Of a stretch of 64,000 nucleotides of DNA, positions 54,610 to 64,000 are shown one piece after another. Source of the DNA: Prolixibacteraceae bacterium (GTDB taxonomy: Bacteria; Bacteroidota; Bacteroidia; Bacteroidales; Prolixibacteraceae); the NCBI GenBank assembly GCA_019459525.1, contig JAIBEY010000010.1:1-64000 (forward strand), written 5' to 3'. The first letter of the stretch is position 1; every line of letters begins with the position of its first letter. The notes beneath the pieces are model-generated. The model was not told the DNA's origin, did not search any database, and saw only the letters and a list, made by a program, of their open reading frames with translations. The position numbers and the translations under genes were made by a program.

Positions 54610-55239
54610 ATGTATTCCGGAATAAAAACATATTTAAAAGAGGCATTGCAGGGCGAGTTGCCTGGCATTGATGCTCACAGCAAAATGTTGCCACCAGGGC
54701 GCCGATTAAAATCTTTTGATTATGAGCTGGAGTCGGTGAAACAGAGTAGCGTTCTGGTTTTAATTTTCCCTATCGATAATAAACTTTATACGTGTTTGAC
54801 CAAACGGCCGTCAACCATGAAATATCATCCGGGGCAAATCAGTTTCCCCGGTGGAAAAATCGAAAAGGAAGATGTTTCAGCCGAAATGGCGGCACTGCGG
54901 GAGGCTAATGAAGAAGTTGGTATCGATTCTTCTGAAATTGATGTTCTGGGTAAATTGTCTGATTTTTATCTGGAAATCAGTAAGTTCTCGATTCAGCCTT
55001 TTTTGGCGTGGGCCAACCAGAAACCCGAATTTTTGTTGAACGCCGATGAAGTGGAGGAATTAATTTTATTTCCGGTTACCGATTTCGTGGAAAACGAGAT
55101 CATACTCGAAACAGAATTACAGACACTAACAGGCGAGTTGCGTGTAAAATACTTTCCGTTGAATGGCAAAATCGTATGGGGAGCTACTGCCATGATTTTA
55201 TCCGAGCTTATTGAAATCCTGAAGAAGCAAAATCAATAA
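54610..55239 (+). CDS. Nudix CoA pyrophosphatase
   Basis: The 209-residue hydrolase has the UPF0035 signature HPGQISFPGGK joined to a Nudix box ending REANEEVGI, the pattern of CoA diphosphatases (NudL/PCD1). It cleaves CoA or its derivatives to phosphopantetheine and 3',5'-ADP in the cytoplasm with divalent metal. The start follows an AAGG and lies nine bases after the permease stop. Broader Nudix specificity is possible. Confidence 0.88.
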   Translation: MYSGIKTYLKEALQGELPGIDAHSKMLPPGRRLKSFDYELESVKQSSVLVLIFPIDNKLYTCLTKRPSTMKYHPGQISFPGGKIEKEDVSAEMAALREANEEVGIDSSEIDVLGKLSDFYLEISKFSIQPFLAWANQKPEFLLNADEVEELILFPVTDFVENEIILETELQTLTGELRVKYFPLNGKIVWGATAMILSELIEILKKQNQ

Positions 55240-55279
55240 TTGTCTTTTCTTGTTTTTTGAACCTCTACCAGATTAACAC

Positions 55280-57286
55280 TTAATCGTAGAACGACCAGGC
55301 AACTCCAATACGGAATGTACGCCGGTAGTATGGATAATTGGGTGCAACATAGTAATTTTCACCTGCAAATCCAGATGCTGCATTCATCAGGATAAAGAAG
55401 AACCGCGTACGTTTCAGTTTCAGGTTGGCGTGCAAATCAATGTATGGATAATTTCCGATCCGTTGCTCGTTCTGGAGATAAAACCGGGCTGTTGCAGGCT
55501 CATAGGCATCAGCATAAAAAGCCGAATTGTAACGGGTGTCAATTCCGAGTTGGGTATGTAACACCTTCGACCACAAGGTGCGGTAGTTCAGACTGACAAA
55601 TCCGGCAAACGCTGGCAAATGAACATAGCTATCGTTGTTTGCTTTTTGTATCAGGAACTGTGACCGAATCAGCCAGTGTTTGCTCTCAAAATCCTTGTTG
55701 AGGTAAGCCGATAGAATGAGCAATTCACTGCCGGCCTGGGTTGGAAGGGCGCTCGCATCGTTGTAAATGTAATTTCCAATCAACGAATAATTGACACCAA
55801 TGGTGGTTTTATAGGCCTGTGAATGAATGCTCGACCGGATGGTCATTTCGTTAATGTTATCGAAATTGTTTCTCCACTGGAAATGGTTGGAGAAAAAGTA
55901 CTGGTCAAAATATTCAGGAACCAGCGTTTTTAAGTTACCTTCAATATGCAGGCTGGTTGTATCCCTCCCAATTTTTAGCGGTTTATTGATCATTCCGCTC
56001 AACTCGGTTTGTCCGGCACGGTAACCAGTCAGATAAATACGTCCGTTGGCTTCCCATTGCCAGAATTTTCCTTCGTTTCTGAAAATACCTCCACCAACAA
56101 ATGTGTTTGTAAACTGAGTGGGAGTATCACTGTTTTTTACAGCCATATGGTACAATTGCGTTGAGGAATGATAACGAAGGTTGTCGTGCCCAATGTATGC
56201 GCGTTTCCCGAAAGTATATTTCCGGTCGGGAGCCTCGTAAAATTTAATCTGGAATAAATTGGTTAACCGGGTGTATTTTACACTGTCGTTGGTAAAAGCG
56301 CCATTGATGTATGCCTGATCAAAAAAGTTGGCTGAATTCTCTTTCGCGAATTTTCGCTTGTTGCCCGATAACTCAAACTCATGAATAAAGCCCACTCGTG
56401 GAATAAAAATTTCTTTAACAAAATCCGAAGTGTCTGCTTCTGATTCTATGGTTTTTCCAAGCCGGTATTCGTTGATTGTAGATATATTGTTATTTTGGAT
56501 TTTATTTACGGCGTCGTCCATCCTGACGGTAAATTCATCAGTTTTGTCAGGTTCATTTAGGTTTTGATCGGCTTCCAATCCGCCATTTTCCTGACCTTGC
56601 AGCCGATTAAAAATAATATTGGTGTGCGATAGGAATTTGTCTGATTGATACGAAGTTACTAATCCAATATTGTGGAATTTGTTCTCCTGTGCCAGGTATT
56701 GCCCGGTTGAACGGGTTTGATTGTAAATGAATTCGAAATTTAGTTTTTTGTTAATGTTCTGAGAGTGAAAAACATTGAACCGGGTTTCGTTGTGGGTAGT
56801 CCGATTTTCGCTTTGGCTATAGTCGAGCAGGGTGTATGGGGTCGTGGTGTTAAAATATTTGAGTTGCGATGGCATAAGCCAGTAAGCATCAAAAGACCGC
56901 GCAAAATAGAAATCAGAATTGGATGAGCGTTTAAAAAAATCGTTTGAAATGTAAGCGCCGCCATTGTTGCCGGTAAAATTTGTGCTGATGCTTTTCTGGT
57001 TAAAGGGATGGTAATTGTGATAAAACCAAAGGGTGGTGTCGAGTTCTGTAGGTTTGATGACGGAACCATGGTCGCTCACTTGCCAGGTTTTGATTATCGA
57101 CGGAACTTTCTTCTTTTCTTTTTTCTCGCCAGTCTCATCTCCTGTCGGATTTTCCGGATTTTCTCCAGTCTCGTTTTGACTTCCGGTTTGGCGGCTACTA
57201 CCCGAACCGGTCGGTCTTAATTGTGCATTGGTCTGAGTAGCAATCAGAAACGCTGCAAGAACTATGTAAATATACTTTTTCAACAT
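55280..57286 (-). CDS. Bacteroidota putative porin
   Basis: The 668-residue protein has a signal peptide (MLKKYIYIVLAAFLIATQTNA), a low-complexity hydrophilic stretch rich in Gly, Thr, Glu and Lys (about 22-60), and then a long beta-barrel ending in the terminal strand RIGVAWSFYD. The architecture fits the putative-porin family of Bacteroidota; its cargo is unknown. The open frame starts upstream at 57343, but the ATG at 57286 gives the signal peptide directly. A TATCTTTG box ends only seven bases before this ATG. Confidence 0.8.
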   Translation of the reverse strand: MLKKYIYIVLAAFLIATQTNAQLRPTGSGSSRQTGSQNETGENPENPTGDETGEKKEKKKVPSIIKTWQVSDHGSVIKPTELDTTLWFYHNYHPFNQKSISTNFTGNNGGAYISNDFFKRSSNSDFYFARSFDAYWLMPSQLKYFNTTTPYTLLDYSQSENRTTHNETRFNVFHSQNINKKLNFEFIYNQTRSTGQYLAQENKFHNIGLVTSYQSDKFLSHTNIIFNRLQGQENGGLEADQNLNEPDKTDEFTVRMDDAVNKIQNNNISTINEYRLGKTIESEADTSDFVKEIFIPRVGFIHEFELSGNKRKFAKENSANFFDQAYINGAFTNDSVKYTRLTNLFQIKFYEAPDRKYTFGKRAYIGHDNLRYHSSTQLYHMAVKNSDTPTQFTNTFVGGGIFRNEGKFWQWEANGRIYLTGYRAGQTELSGMINKPLKIGRDTTSLHIEGNLKTLVPEYFDQYFFSNHFQWRNNFDNINEMTIRSSIHSQAYKTTIGVNYSLIGNYIYNDASALPTQAGSELLILSAYLNKDFESKHWLIRSQFLIQKANNDSYVHLPAFAGFVSLNYRTLWSKVLHTQLGIDTRYNSAFYADAYEPATARFYLQNEQRIGNYPYIDLHANLKLKRTRFFFILMNAASGFAGENYYVAPNYPYYRRTFRIGVAWSFYD

Positions 57287-57293
57287 GTCGGGG

Positions 57294-57301
57294 CAAAGAT
57301 A
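57294..57301 (-). promoter_or_regulatory. -7 box of the putative porin
   Basis: CAAAGATA on the plus strand reads TATCTTTG on the minus strand. The ATG begins seven bases beyond it, so the transcript would be leaderless or nearly so. Confidence 0.5.
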
Positions 57302-57506
57302 ATTAAATCTGAAACCTATGTCAATAATCAGAAAATTATTCATCGAACAACATAACTTTCAGGGAATGAAACTGTAAACAAAACGGATAAAACACCGGAT
57401 TATGATTTTATTTTTCCTTTTTAACAAGTTTTTTTGAATTAGTTTTCAACCGGATTTTGTTAGTTAATGTCGCTCCTCCGTGCTTACAATCGACCCTTGT
57501 TTTCTT

Positions 57507-57514
57507 TATATTTG
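57507..57514 (+). promoter_or_regulatory. -7 box for parE
   Basis: TATATTTG is an exact TAnnTTTG match 22 bases before the ATG at 57537. It lies inside the longest open frame and argues for the later start. Confidence 0.6.
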
Positions 57515-57536
57515 TTGCAAATTGGAAAGGAATATG

Positions 57537-59366
57537 ATGCCGAATTATGATGAAGGTTCAATAAAAACGCTTGATTGGCAGGAGCATATCCGGAAAAGGC
57601 CCGGGATGTATATCGGCAAGTTGGGCGATGGCTCGGCGAGCGATGATGGTATATATGTTTTGCTGAAGGAAGTAATGGATAACTCCATCGACGAGTTCAT
57701 GATGGGGAACGGAAAAAAGATTGAGGTTCGTGTGAGCAACGAACTGGTTTCGGTGCGCGATTATGGCCGCGGCATTCCGTTGGGAAAGCTACTTGATGTT
57801 GCTTCCAAGATGAATACCGGAGCCAAATACGACTCCGAAGTGTTTAAAAAATCGGTGGGATTGAATGGTGTTGGGATCAAAGCCGTAAATGCGCTCTCAA
57901 GTCACTTTTTGATTAAATCGTTTCGCGAAGGGGAAGTCAAGGAAATCAGCTTCAGCGAAGGAATTGTAAAAGAGGAGCAAGATGTGACCACAACCGATCA
58001 GGCCAACGGAACTTACGTTGCCTTTACTCCTGATGTCACTGTTTTTAAAGCTTATCATTATATCGACGATTACGTGGTCAATATGATGAAGAACTACTCG
58101 TTCCTGAATGCGGGGCTGGTGCTTGAATTCAATGGCGAAAAGTTTCATTCCAAAAATGGACTACGCGATTTACTCGAGGAAAATATGGAAGGAGAGTCGC
58201 TCTATCCGGTGATTCACCTGAAAAATGGCGATATTGAGGTGGCCCTTACCCACGGTAATCAGTATGGCGAGGACTATTATTCGTTTGTAAACGGACAGCA
58301 TACCACGCAGGGAGGAACCCATCTCGTTGCTTTTCGTGAGGCGATCGTAAAAGCTATCCGCGATTTCTACAAGAAAGATTTCGATCCTTCAGATATACGT
58401 GCCTCAATCGTTGCTGCTATCAGCATAAAAGTTGAAGAGCCCGTGTTTGAGTCGCAAACCAAAACCAAATTAGGCTCCAAAGATATAGGTCCGGAAGGCC
58501 CTTCCGTGCGTACTTTTGTGACCAACTACGTGCTGAAGGAGTTGGACAATTACCTGCATAAAAATCCCGATGTTTCTGAAGTTTTGTTGCGCAGGATTCA
58601 GGAATCAGAACGCGAACGCAAGGCCATTTCAGGAATCAAGAAATTGGCTAAACAGCGTTCGAAAAAGGCTAACCTGCACAACCGCAAATTGCGCGATTGT
58701 CGGGTACACCTGGACAGCAATCATGAATTGCGCGAAAATTCTTCGATTTTTATAACCGAGGGGGATTCGGCAAGTGGATCGATCACCAAGTCGCGCGACG
58801 TGAATACACAGGCGGTATTTAGTTTGCGGGGCAAGCCGTTGAATACGTTCGGGTTAACGAAGAAGATCGTTTATGAGAATGAAGAGTTTAACCTGCTGCA
58901 GGCCGCTTTAAACATCGAAGAAAGTATCGACGATTTGCGTTACAACAAAGTGATTATTGCTACCGATGCCGACGTTGACGGAATGCACATCCGCTTGTTG
59001 CTGATTACGTTCTTCCTGCAATTTTTCCCGGAAGTGGTCCGCCAGGGGCATCTCTTTATTTTCCAGACGCCGCTTTTTCGTGTTCGCAATAAAAAGGTAA
59101 CCTACTATTGTTACAACGAAGAAGAACGGGTTTCGGCTATTCAAAAAGTGGGGAAAACCGCAGAGATTACACGGTTTAAAGGTTTGGGTGAAATATCTCC
59201 GGATGAGTTTAAAAACTTCATCGGAGCTGATATCCGGCTCGATCCGATCCTGATGAAAAAACACGAATCGGTTGCCAACATGCTCGAATTTTACATGGGC
59301 AAAAATACGCCGGAACGTCAGGATTTTATCATCGATAATTTGTATGTGGAGAAGGACGACTTTTAA
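57537..59366 (+). CDS. parE: DNA topoisomerase IV subunit B
   Basis: This 609-residue type IIA ATPase subunit opens with [14 protein letters not shown], then [12 protein letters not shown] (ATP-binding Asn/Glu), [11 protein letters not shown], and the TOPRIM signatures EGDSASGS and [10 protein letters not shown]. Without GyrB-specific insertions and next to a ParC-like gene, parE is preferred over gyrB. GGAAAGG at 57524-57530 and the promoter box support a start at 57537; ATG 57534 is an alternative. Confidence 0.92.
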   Translation: MPNYDEGSIKTLDWQEHIRKRPGMYIGKLGDGSASDDGIYVLLKEVMDNSIDEFMMGNGKKIEVRVSNELVSVRDYGRGIPLGKLLDVASKMNTGAKYDSEVFKKSVGLNGVGIKAVNALSSHFLIKSFREGEVKEISFSEGIVKEEQDVTTTDQANGTYVAFTPDVTVFKAYHYIDDYVVNMMKNYSFLNAGLVLEFNGEKFHSKNGLRDLLEENMEGESLYPVIHLKNGDIEVALTHGNQYGEDYYSFVNGQHTTQGGTHLVAFREAIVKAIRDFYKKDFDPSDIRASIVAAISIKVEEPVFESQTKTKLGSKDIGPEGPSVRTFVTNYVLKELDNYLHKNPDVSEVLLRRIQESERERKAISGIKKLAKQRSKKANLHNRKLRDCRVHLDSNHELRENSSIFITEGDSASGSITKSRDVNTQAVFSLRGKPLNTFGLTKKIVYENEEFNLLQAALNIEESIDDLRYNKVIIATDADVDGMHIRLLLITFFLQFFPEVVRQGHLFIFQTPLFRVRNKKVTYYCYNEEERVSAIQKVGKTAEITRFKGLGEISPDEFKNFIGADIRLDPILMKKHESVANMLEFYMGKNTPERQDFIIDNLYVEKDDF

Positions 59367-59456
59367 GAAAATCGAAACTCATCGGGAGACTTTAAGTAAC
59401 CTGCGATGTAATACAGCATAAAATACGGATAAAATAAGTGATTGCAAAGAACAAAA

Positions 59457-62093
59457 ATGACTGAAGAAAATATCAATAAAGACGAGTTTCAGAAAGAAGA
59501 AAAGAAGGATGGGATAGTCTATTTGTCTGGAATGTACCAGCAATGGTTTTTAGATTATGCCTCTTATGTTATCCTCGAACGTGCTGTGCCTTATGTCGAA
59601 GATGGCTTAAAGCCAGTTCAGCGGCGCATCCTTCATGCCATGAGCGTGATGGACGATGGTCGTTTCAATAAAGTGGCCAACGTCATCGGGCAAACCATGC
59701 AATATCACCCGCACGGCGATGCTTCCATTGGCGATGCTTTGGTTCAGCTCGGGCAAAAAGAACTGTTGATCGATTGCCAGGGAAACTGGGGAAACCTGCT
59801 CACTGGCGATGGTGCTGCCGCTCCCCGTTATATTGAGGCGCGCCTCTCGAAATTTGCGCTCGACGTGGTTTTCAACCCTAAAACAACCAACTGGAAATTA
59901 TCCTACGACGGACGTAACCGCGAACCACTGGCGCTTCCGGTAAAGTTTCCGCTTTTATTGGCTCAGGGAGTCGAAGGTATCGCTGTGGGATTGGCATGTA
60001 AAATTCTTCCTCATAACTTTATCGAACTGATTGATGCTTCAATTGCTTATTTGCGAGGGGAAGATTTCGTGTTGTATCCTGATTTTCCTACGGGTGGATC
60101 GGGCGATTTCTCCCGATACAACGACGGAATTCGCGGATCGTCGATTAAAGTCAGGGCTAAAATTGAGAAGAAGGACAGCAAGACGCTTGTTGTTACTGAA
60201 GTGCCGTTTGGACGGACTACAGCTTCGCTTATTGAATCGATCATCAAGGCCAACGATAAAGGCAAAATCAAAATCCGGAAAATCGATGATAATACATCCG
60301 ACAAGGTGGAGATTCTGATTCATCTGGTTCCCGGAATGTCGTCCGATAAAACTATCGATGCCTTGTTTGCCTTCACCGATTGCGAGGTTTCCATTTCGCC
60401 CAACAGTTGTATTATCGAGCACGATAAACCGAAATTCATTGGCGTTAGCGAAATCCTGAGGATCAATACCGACCAAACGGTTGCGCTGCTGAAACTCGAA
60501 CTTGAAATCAGGAAAGGAGAGTTGGAAGAGGCCTGGCATTTTTCGTCGCTCGAAAAAATATTTATCGAAGAACGTATTTATAAGGATAAGCAGTTTGAGG
60601 ATTCGGCCAACATGGACGAGGCTGTGGATCATATTGATTTACGGTTGCTACCCTGGAAACCCAGACTAAAAAGAGAAGTTACCCGCGAAGATATCCTGAA
60701 GCTGATGGAAATCCGCATGGCGCGAATCCTGAAATTCAATACCGACAAGGCGAATGATCATTTGCTGGCTATTGAAGCCGAGATTGAGGAAATTAACCAC
60801 AAAATCGAACACATCATTCCATTCACCATTGAGTGGTTCGAAAAACTTCGGACGAAATATGGCAAAGGTCGCGAACGCCGTACCGAAATCCGCAACTTTG
60901 AAAACATTGTAGCCTCGAAAGTGGTGATTGCCAACGAAAAACTATATGTTGACCGAATTGAAGGTTTTGTGGGTACCAGCCTCAAAAAAGCGGAATACAT
61001 TTGCGATTGTTCGGATATGGACGATGTGATTGTATTCAGAAAGGACGGTACTTATGTGGTATCCAAAGTTTCTGAAAAAGCATTTATTGGTAAAAATATT
61101 TTGCACATCGCCATTTTCAAGAAAAACGACACCCGTACTATTTACAATGTGGTGTACCGCGATGGTAAAAACGGTTTTGTTTACATGAAACGGTTTGCGG
61201 TTACCGGTGTAACACGCGATAAAGAATACGATATTACACAAGGAACACCGGGCTCGCGAATCATGTATTTCAGCGAAAACCCGAATGGTGAAGCCGAAGT
61301 GCTGAGGGTTACGCTAAAGCCAAAACCAAGGATCAAAAAGCTCATCTTTGAAGTCGATTTCAGTGAGCTGGCCATTAAAGGCCGTGCATCGATGGGTAAC
61401 ATCCTGACCAAGTTTGAAATCCATAAAATAGCGCTCAAAGAAAAGGGCGTTTCAACTTTAGGTGGCCGAAAAATCTGGTTCGACGAAGATGTGCGGAGGC
61501 TTAATTCCGATAACCGTGGCAAGTACCTTGGTGAGTTTACCGGCGACGATATGATTTTCGTGATTTATAAAACCGGTGAATACCTGATCTGTAATTTTGA
61601 TTTATCGAACCATTTCAATGATGGGATATTGCTGATTGAAAAGTTCAATCCCGGGAAAGTGCTTACTGCTGTATATTTTGATGCAGAGCAAGGCTATTAT
61701 TACGTAAAACGTTTCCAGATTGACGAATCGCAGAAGGAAGCCGGTTTTATTGGCGAATTCCCTGAAAACCGTTTGATTAGTTTTACCTGGGTTGGCCATC
61801 CGCGCCTTGAACTTCAGTTTGGAGGTAAAAATGAAGGCCGTGAGCCGGAAATTGTAGATGTGGATGAATTTATCGGCATCAAATCGTACAAGGCAAAAGG
61901 GAAACGACTTTCCATCTACGAAATCAGCCAGATCAATGAACTTGAGCCTACTGTTGTTGATGAAGAAGTTGAGGAACTTCCGGCTGAAGAACCGAGTCAT
62001 GAGATTGTAATTCCGGATATTGAAGATGTTTTGTTTGGCAATAAACCCACAGAAGGAGAAGATCCACCCAACCAAATGACGCTCGAATTTTAA
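59457..62093 (+). CDS. parC: DNA topoisomerase IV subunit A
   Basis: The 878-residue subunit cuts and passes DNA to decatenate chromosomes. The breakage-reunion domain has QRRILHAM, YHPHGDASIGDAL and the catalytic tyrosine in APRYIEARLS. A coiled-coil tower and a beta-pinwheel-like C-terminal domain follow, the last without a clear GyrA box (QRRxGKG). The acidic tail is rich in Glu and Pro. The frame starts with TTG 59442; ATG 59457 (MTEENINKDEF) was chosen. It follows parE. Confidence 0.93.
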   Translation: MTEENINKDEFQKEEKKDGIVYLSGMYQQWFLDYASYVILERAVPYVEDGLKPVQRRILHAMSVMDDGRFNKVANVIGQTMQYHPHGDASIGDALVQLGQKELLIDCQGNWGNLLTGDGAAAPRYIEARLSKFALDVVFNPKTTNWKLSYDGRNREPLALPVKFPLLLAQGVEGIAVGLACKILPHNFIELIDASIAYLRGEDFVLYPDFPTGGSGDFSRYNDGIRGSSIKVRAKIEKKDSKTLVVTEVPFGRTTASLIESIIKANDKGKIKIRKIDDNTSDKVEILIHLVPGMSSDKTIDALFAFTDCEVSISPNSCIIEHDKPKFIGVSEILRINTDQTVALLKLELEIRKGELEEAWHFSSLEKIFIEERIYKDKQFEDSANMDEAVDHIDLRLLPWKPRLKREVTREDILKLMEIRMARILKFNTDKANDHLLAIEAEIEEINHKIEHIIPFTIEWFEKLRTKYGKGRERRTEIRNFENIVASKVVIANEKLYVDRIEGFVGTSLKKAEYICDCSDMDDVIVFRKDGTYVVSKVSEKAFIGKNILHIAIFKKNDTRTIYNVVYRDGKNGFVYMKRFAVTGVTRDKEYDITQGTPGSRIMYFSENPNGEAEVLRVTLKPKPRIKKLIFEVDFSELAIKGRASMGNILTKFEIHKIALKEKGVSTLGGRKIWFDEDVRRLNSDNRGKYLGEFTGDDMIFVIYKTGEYLICNFDLSNHFNDGILLIEKFNPGKVLTAVYFDAEQGYYYVKRFQIDESQKEAGFIGEFPENRLISFTWVGHPRLELQFGGKNEGREPEIVDVDEFIGIKSYKAKGKRLSIYEISQINELEPTVVDEEVEELPAEEPSHEIVIPDIEDVLFGNKPTEGEDPPNQMTLEF

Positions 62094-62138
62094 CCGGTAA
62101 TTTTTGCCTGTTTTTACGTTTTACTTTTACCTTGATTT

Positions 62139-62648
62139 ATGCGAATATTCCTGATTGGATTTATGGGCTGTGGAAAATCGACGATGGGACGTGCGTTATC
62201 GACTTCATTAAACCTGATGTTTATTGATCTGGATACTTTTCTGGAGGAACGTTATTTTAAAAGCATTCCCCAGATTTTCGCAGAAGAAGGGGAGGAAAGT
62301 TTCAGGCGGAAGGAGCGCAAGGTGCTCGAAGAAGTTGCGGCTTTCGATAATGTTATTGTTGCAACAGGCGGGGGTGCCCCATGTTTCTTTGATAATATGG
62401 AACTGATGAATAATTCAGGATTTTGCATTTTTTTAGATGTTGAGATTGATTCTTTAGTAACCCGGCTTCTTCGTGCTAAAACCGAACGTCCATTAATTAA
62501 AGGCAAATCGCCCGATGAACTGCGCCTTTTTATTGAAGGGATGATGCAAAAAAGACGACCATTTTACGAAAAAGCCCGCCATATTTTAAAGGGAAAAGAT
62601 ATTCTTCCGGAGCAGGTTCTGGAATTGGTCCGATTAGAGAACAAATAG
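62139..62648 (+). CDS. aroK: Shikimate kinase
   Basis: The 169-residue kinase phosphorylates shikimate in chorismate synthesis. P-loop GFMGCGKST (about 7-15), DLDTFLEER for shikimate binding, and the VIVATGGGAPCF block are conserved, followed by the LID Arg in KTERPLI. It follows parC at 45 bases with no terminator and may share its transcript. No other aro genes are near. Confidence 0.95.
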   Translation: MRIFLIGFMGCGKSTMGRALSTSLNLMFIDLDTFLEERYFKSIPQIFAEEGEESFRRKERKVLEEVAAFDNVIVATGGGAPCFFDNMELMNNSGFCIFLDVEIDSLVTRLLRAKTERPLIKGKSPDELRLFIEGMMQKRRPFYEKARHILKGKDILPEQVLELVRLENK

Positions 62649-62694
62649 CTTTACTACACGTTAACGTTTTTCGGAAATCAATTAAAATGGTATC

Positions 62695-63456
62695 ATGATC
62701 GAAATTTGTGCCTTGGCTTCTGGCAGTAATGGAAACTGCTATTATATTGGCAACGAGCGTGATGCTGTGTTGGTTGATGCAGGTGTTTCGGCCAGGCAAA
62801 TTCTTATGCGAATGAACGATGCCGGATTGGATGCTTCAAAAATCAGGGGGATTTTTATTAGCCACGAGCATACCGATCACGTTAGTGGCATTCGGGTTCT
62901 GGTTAAACGCCTCGGAGTGCAGGCATGGTTTAGCCAGGGAACATTTGATGCTTTGAGAGAAACCGAGCGACCCGAATTGTTCGGATTTTTTAAGCCTGGA
63001 AAATCGATGCAGCTTGGTTCATTTACGATTCACCCTTTCCTGAAAAATCATGATGCTGCGGAACCTTGTTCGTTTCGGATTGAACACGACGATTGGCACA
63101 TTGGCGTGTTTACCGATATTGGCGAAGCCTGTGAGCAGGTCAGGTATCATTTACGAAAATGCCATGCCCTGTTCCTCGAAACCAATTACGATGAAAAAAT
63201 GTTGTGGGAAGGTTCGTATCCTTATCTGCTCAAACGCAGGGTGGCTTCTTCGCAGGGTCACCTTTCAAACGATCAGGCTTTTGAATTAATTCGTGAGCAC
63301 GCCGGTCCTGAATTGGTGCATGTTTTTTTGAGTCATTTGTCGGGCGAAAATAACCGGCCCGAACTGGCTGCCGAGCGGTTTATAACATTGACAGAGCGGT
63401 TTGAAGTAAAACTCACTTCGCGTCATACGTTTAGTGAATTGTGCCGGTTGAGGTAA
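62695..63456 (+). CDS. MBL-fold metallo-hydrolase, WalJ/YycJ-like
   Basis: The 253-residue hydrolase starts with CALASGSNGNCYYI and has the metal-binding SHEHTDH, a central GVFTDIGEAC and ETNYDEKML, and C-terminal HLSGENNRPE, as in WalJ/YycJ proteins. That family has exonuclease-like activity linked to replication or to cell-wall coordination. The partner histidine kinase pair WalRK is not here. It ends at the shared terminator with cspA. Confidence 0.87.
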   Translation: MIEICALASGSNGNCYYIGNERDAVLVDAGVSARQILMRMNDAGLDASKIRGIFISHEHTDHVSGIRVLVKRLGVQAWFSQGTFDALRETERPELFGFFKPGKSMQLGSFTIHPFLKNHDAAEPCSFRIEHDDWHIGVFTDIGEACEQVRYHLRKCHALFLETNYDEKMLWEGSYPYLLKRRVASSQGHLSNDQAFELIREHAGPELVHVFLSHLSGENNRPELAAERFITLTERFEVKLTSRHTFSELCRLR

Positions 63457-63488
63457 AAAAGAAAAGCCCTGCAAATAGTGCAGGGCTT
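63455..63488 (-). terminator. Terminator of cspA
   Basis: AAGCCCTGCA and TGCAGGGCTT form a perfect ten-base-pair stem with a five-base loop. On the minus strand it is followed by TTCTTTTTT, so it mainly ends cspA; it can also stop the convergent MBL gene. Confidence 0.88.
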
Positions 63489-63518
63489 CGTCTTTAAATC
63501 TTAAAAATATTAGACTAC

Positions 63519-63710
63519 TTATGCTAGTTTAACATTTACTGCGTTTAATCCTTTTCTTCCTTCTTGAAGTTCGTAAGTTACTTCATCGTCTTCTCTGATT
63601 TGGTCAACCAAACCTGAAACGTGAACGAAGTATTCTTTATCAGATTCACTGTCTTTAATAAAACCGAATCCTTTAGATTCGTTGAAAAATTTAACTTTAC
63701 CTGTTTTCAT
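63519..63710 (-). CDS. cspA: Cold-shock domain protein
   Basis: The 63-residue OB-fold protein is a cold-shock RNA chaperone. RNP1 is KGFGFI and RNP2 is YFVHVS, both intact, with the usual MKTGKVKFFN start. It binds single-stranded RNA or DNA. The promoter box at 63742-63749 gives a leader of roughly 25 to 30 bases, much shorter than in enterobacterial cspA, so leader-based cold control is unlikely. Which paralogue it is cannot be said. Confidence 0.93.
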   Translation of the reverse strand: MKTGKVKFFNESKGFGFIKDSESDKEYFVHVSGLVDQIREDDEVTYELQEGRKGLNAVNVKLA

Positions 63711-63741
63711 AATAATTAATAAAAAAATTGAAATATTGCTG

Positions 63742-63749
63742 CAAATATA
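63742..63749 (-). promoter_or_regulatory. -7 box of cspA
   Basis: CAAATATA on the plus strand reads TATATTTG on the minus strand, an exact TAnnTTTG match 31 bases upstream of the ATG. Confidence 0.6.
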
Positions 63750-63861
63750 ATGAAATTAGTATGCAAACATTAAAGAGTGTTAAAAAAATGCTGATTTTGA
63801 ATAAAATAAATCAATTGTTTCTGCGTTGCAAATGAGCTTGCGCTTCGAATAATCGAGACGG

Positions 63862-64000
63862 TTAAAGATTATCTGAGAAAATCTCTTTCACCGGGCCGCG
63901 CATATTGTATGCCGACGCCATCACCTGCCCGTATGCACCGGCAGTTCTTATGGCCAGAATATCGCCACGCTGCGAGGCATTTACCTGGATCCCTTTGGCA
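63862..64000 (-). CDS. lysA: Diaminopimelate decarboxylase, C-terminal fragment cut by the window edge
   Basis: The last 139 bases encode, on the minus strand, the end of a protein with its TAA stop at 63862-63864. The visible residues include GDILAIRTAGAYG, then MASAYNMRGPVKEIF and SDNL. The RTAGAYG block with a following MAS.YN is the C-terminal signature of LysA, where the Tyr and Gly contact the PLP-bound substrate. LysA makes lysine from meso-diaminopimelate. Only about 45 residues are present, so aspartate-kinase fusions seen in some bacteria cannot be tested. Confidence 0.75.
   Translation of the reverse strand, partial: AKGIQVNASQRGDILAIRTAGAYGQVMASAYNMRGPVKEIFSDNL

Noticed and set aside
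55280-57286. The putative porin as a TonB receptor
   Set aside because: It lacks a plug domain and TonB box; the N-terminus is a low-complexity hydrophilic stretch.
60039-60632. 197-residue frame on the minus strand
   Set aside because: It is antisense to parC, whose motifs are continuous here; the translation has no domain signs.

Overview
The window looks like a chromosomal segment from a Bacteroidota organism (Bacteroidales/Marinilabiliales-like). The signs are a SusC/SusD pair, a Bacteroidota-type putative porin, outer-membrane barrels of PorV and HhH-barrel type, the purH-mreBCD-mrdA-rodA gene order, and repeated TAnnTTTG -7 promoter boxes (for example 18821, 33758, 57507, and on the minus strand 28136, 48355, 63742). 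No rRNA, tRNA, CRISPR array, insertion sequence or phage gene was seen. Most of the window is housekeeping; the accessory part is the first 10 kb, which looks AT-richer by eye (not computed).

Region 1 (339-10090, + strand) is a predicted polysaccharide locus. It holds a membrane alkaline-phosphatase-superfamily (LTA synthase/sulfatase-like) protein, a tandem GH26 protein, a membrane-anchored GH2-type glycosidase, and a 1265-residue fusion of a processive GT2 synthase with a GH26 domain and a GH2-like domain. The two free glycosidases mirror the two glycosidase modules fused to the synthase. One copy of each family has lost a catalytic residue. This is the best candidate in the window for an undescribed system: a synthase that carries its own trimming or chain-guiding glycosidase modules.

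Region 2 (10229-15127, - strand) is hpt-adk-obgE-PAP2 phosphatase-membrane MutS-like ATPase, diverging from purE (15259). Region 3 (15853-18650) is a two-gene outer-membrane unit: a PorV-like barrel and a protein with a ComEA-like helix-hairpin-helix domain in front of a predicted barrel. Region 4 (18852-20637) has an acyltransferase and a HAD hydrolase. Region 5 (20766-24840) is a probable zinc-homeostasis operon: Fur/Zur regulator, COG0523 GTPase, small His/Cys-rich protein and TonB-dependent receptor, with a palindrome over the promoter.

Region 6 contains uraA, recJ, an isolated susC-susD pair, lysS-gpsA-pgi, a DMT transporter, a PfkB sugar kinase and ACP phosphodiesterase. Region 7 (41019-48329, - strand) is the cell-elongation operon purH-mreB-mreC-mreD-mrdA-rodA. 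Region 8 holds two FtsX-type permeases, mgtE, rsmA, a YbhN/UPF0104 membrane protein, a CoA-pyrophosphatase Nudix, a putative porin, parE-parC, aroK, a WalJ-like MBL hydrolase, cspA, and the 3' end of lysA running off the right edge.

Several start codons were moved inward from the longest open frame because a promoter box, ribosome-binding site, signal peptide or family N-terminus fits the inner codon. Names rest on motifs read by eye; no database search was run.
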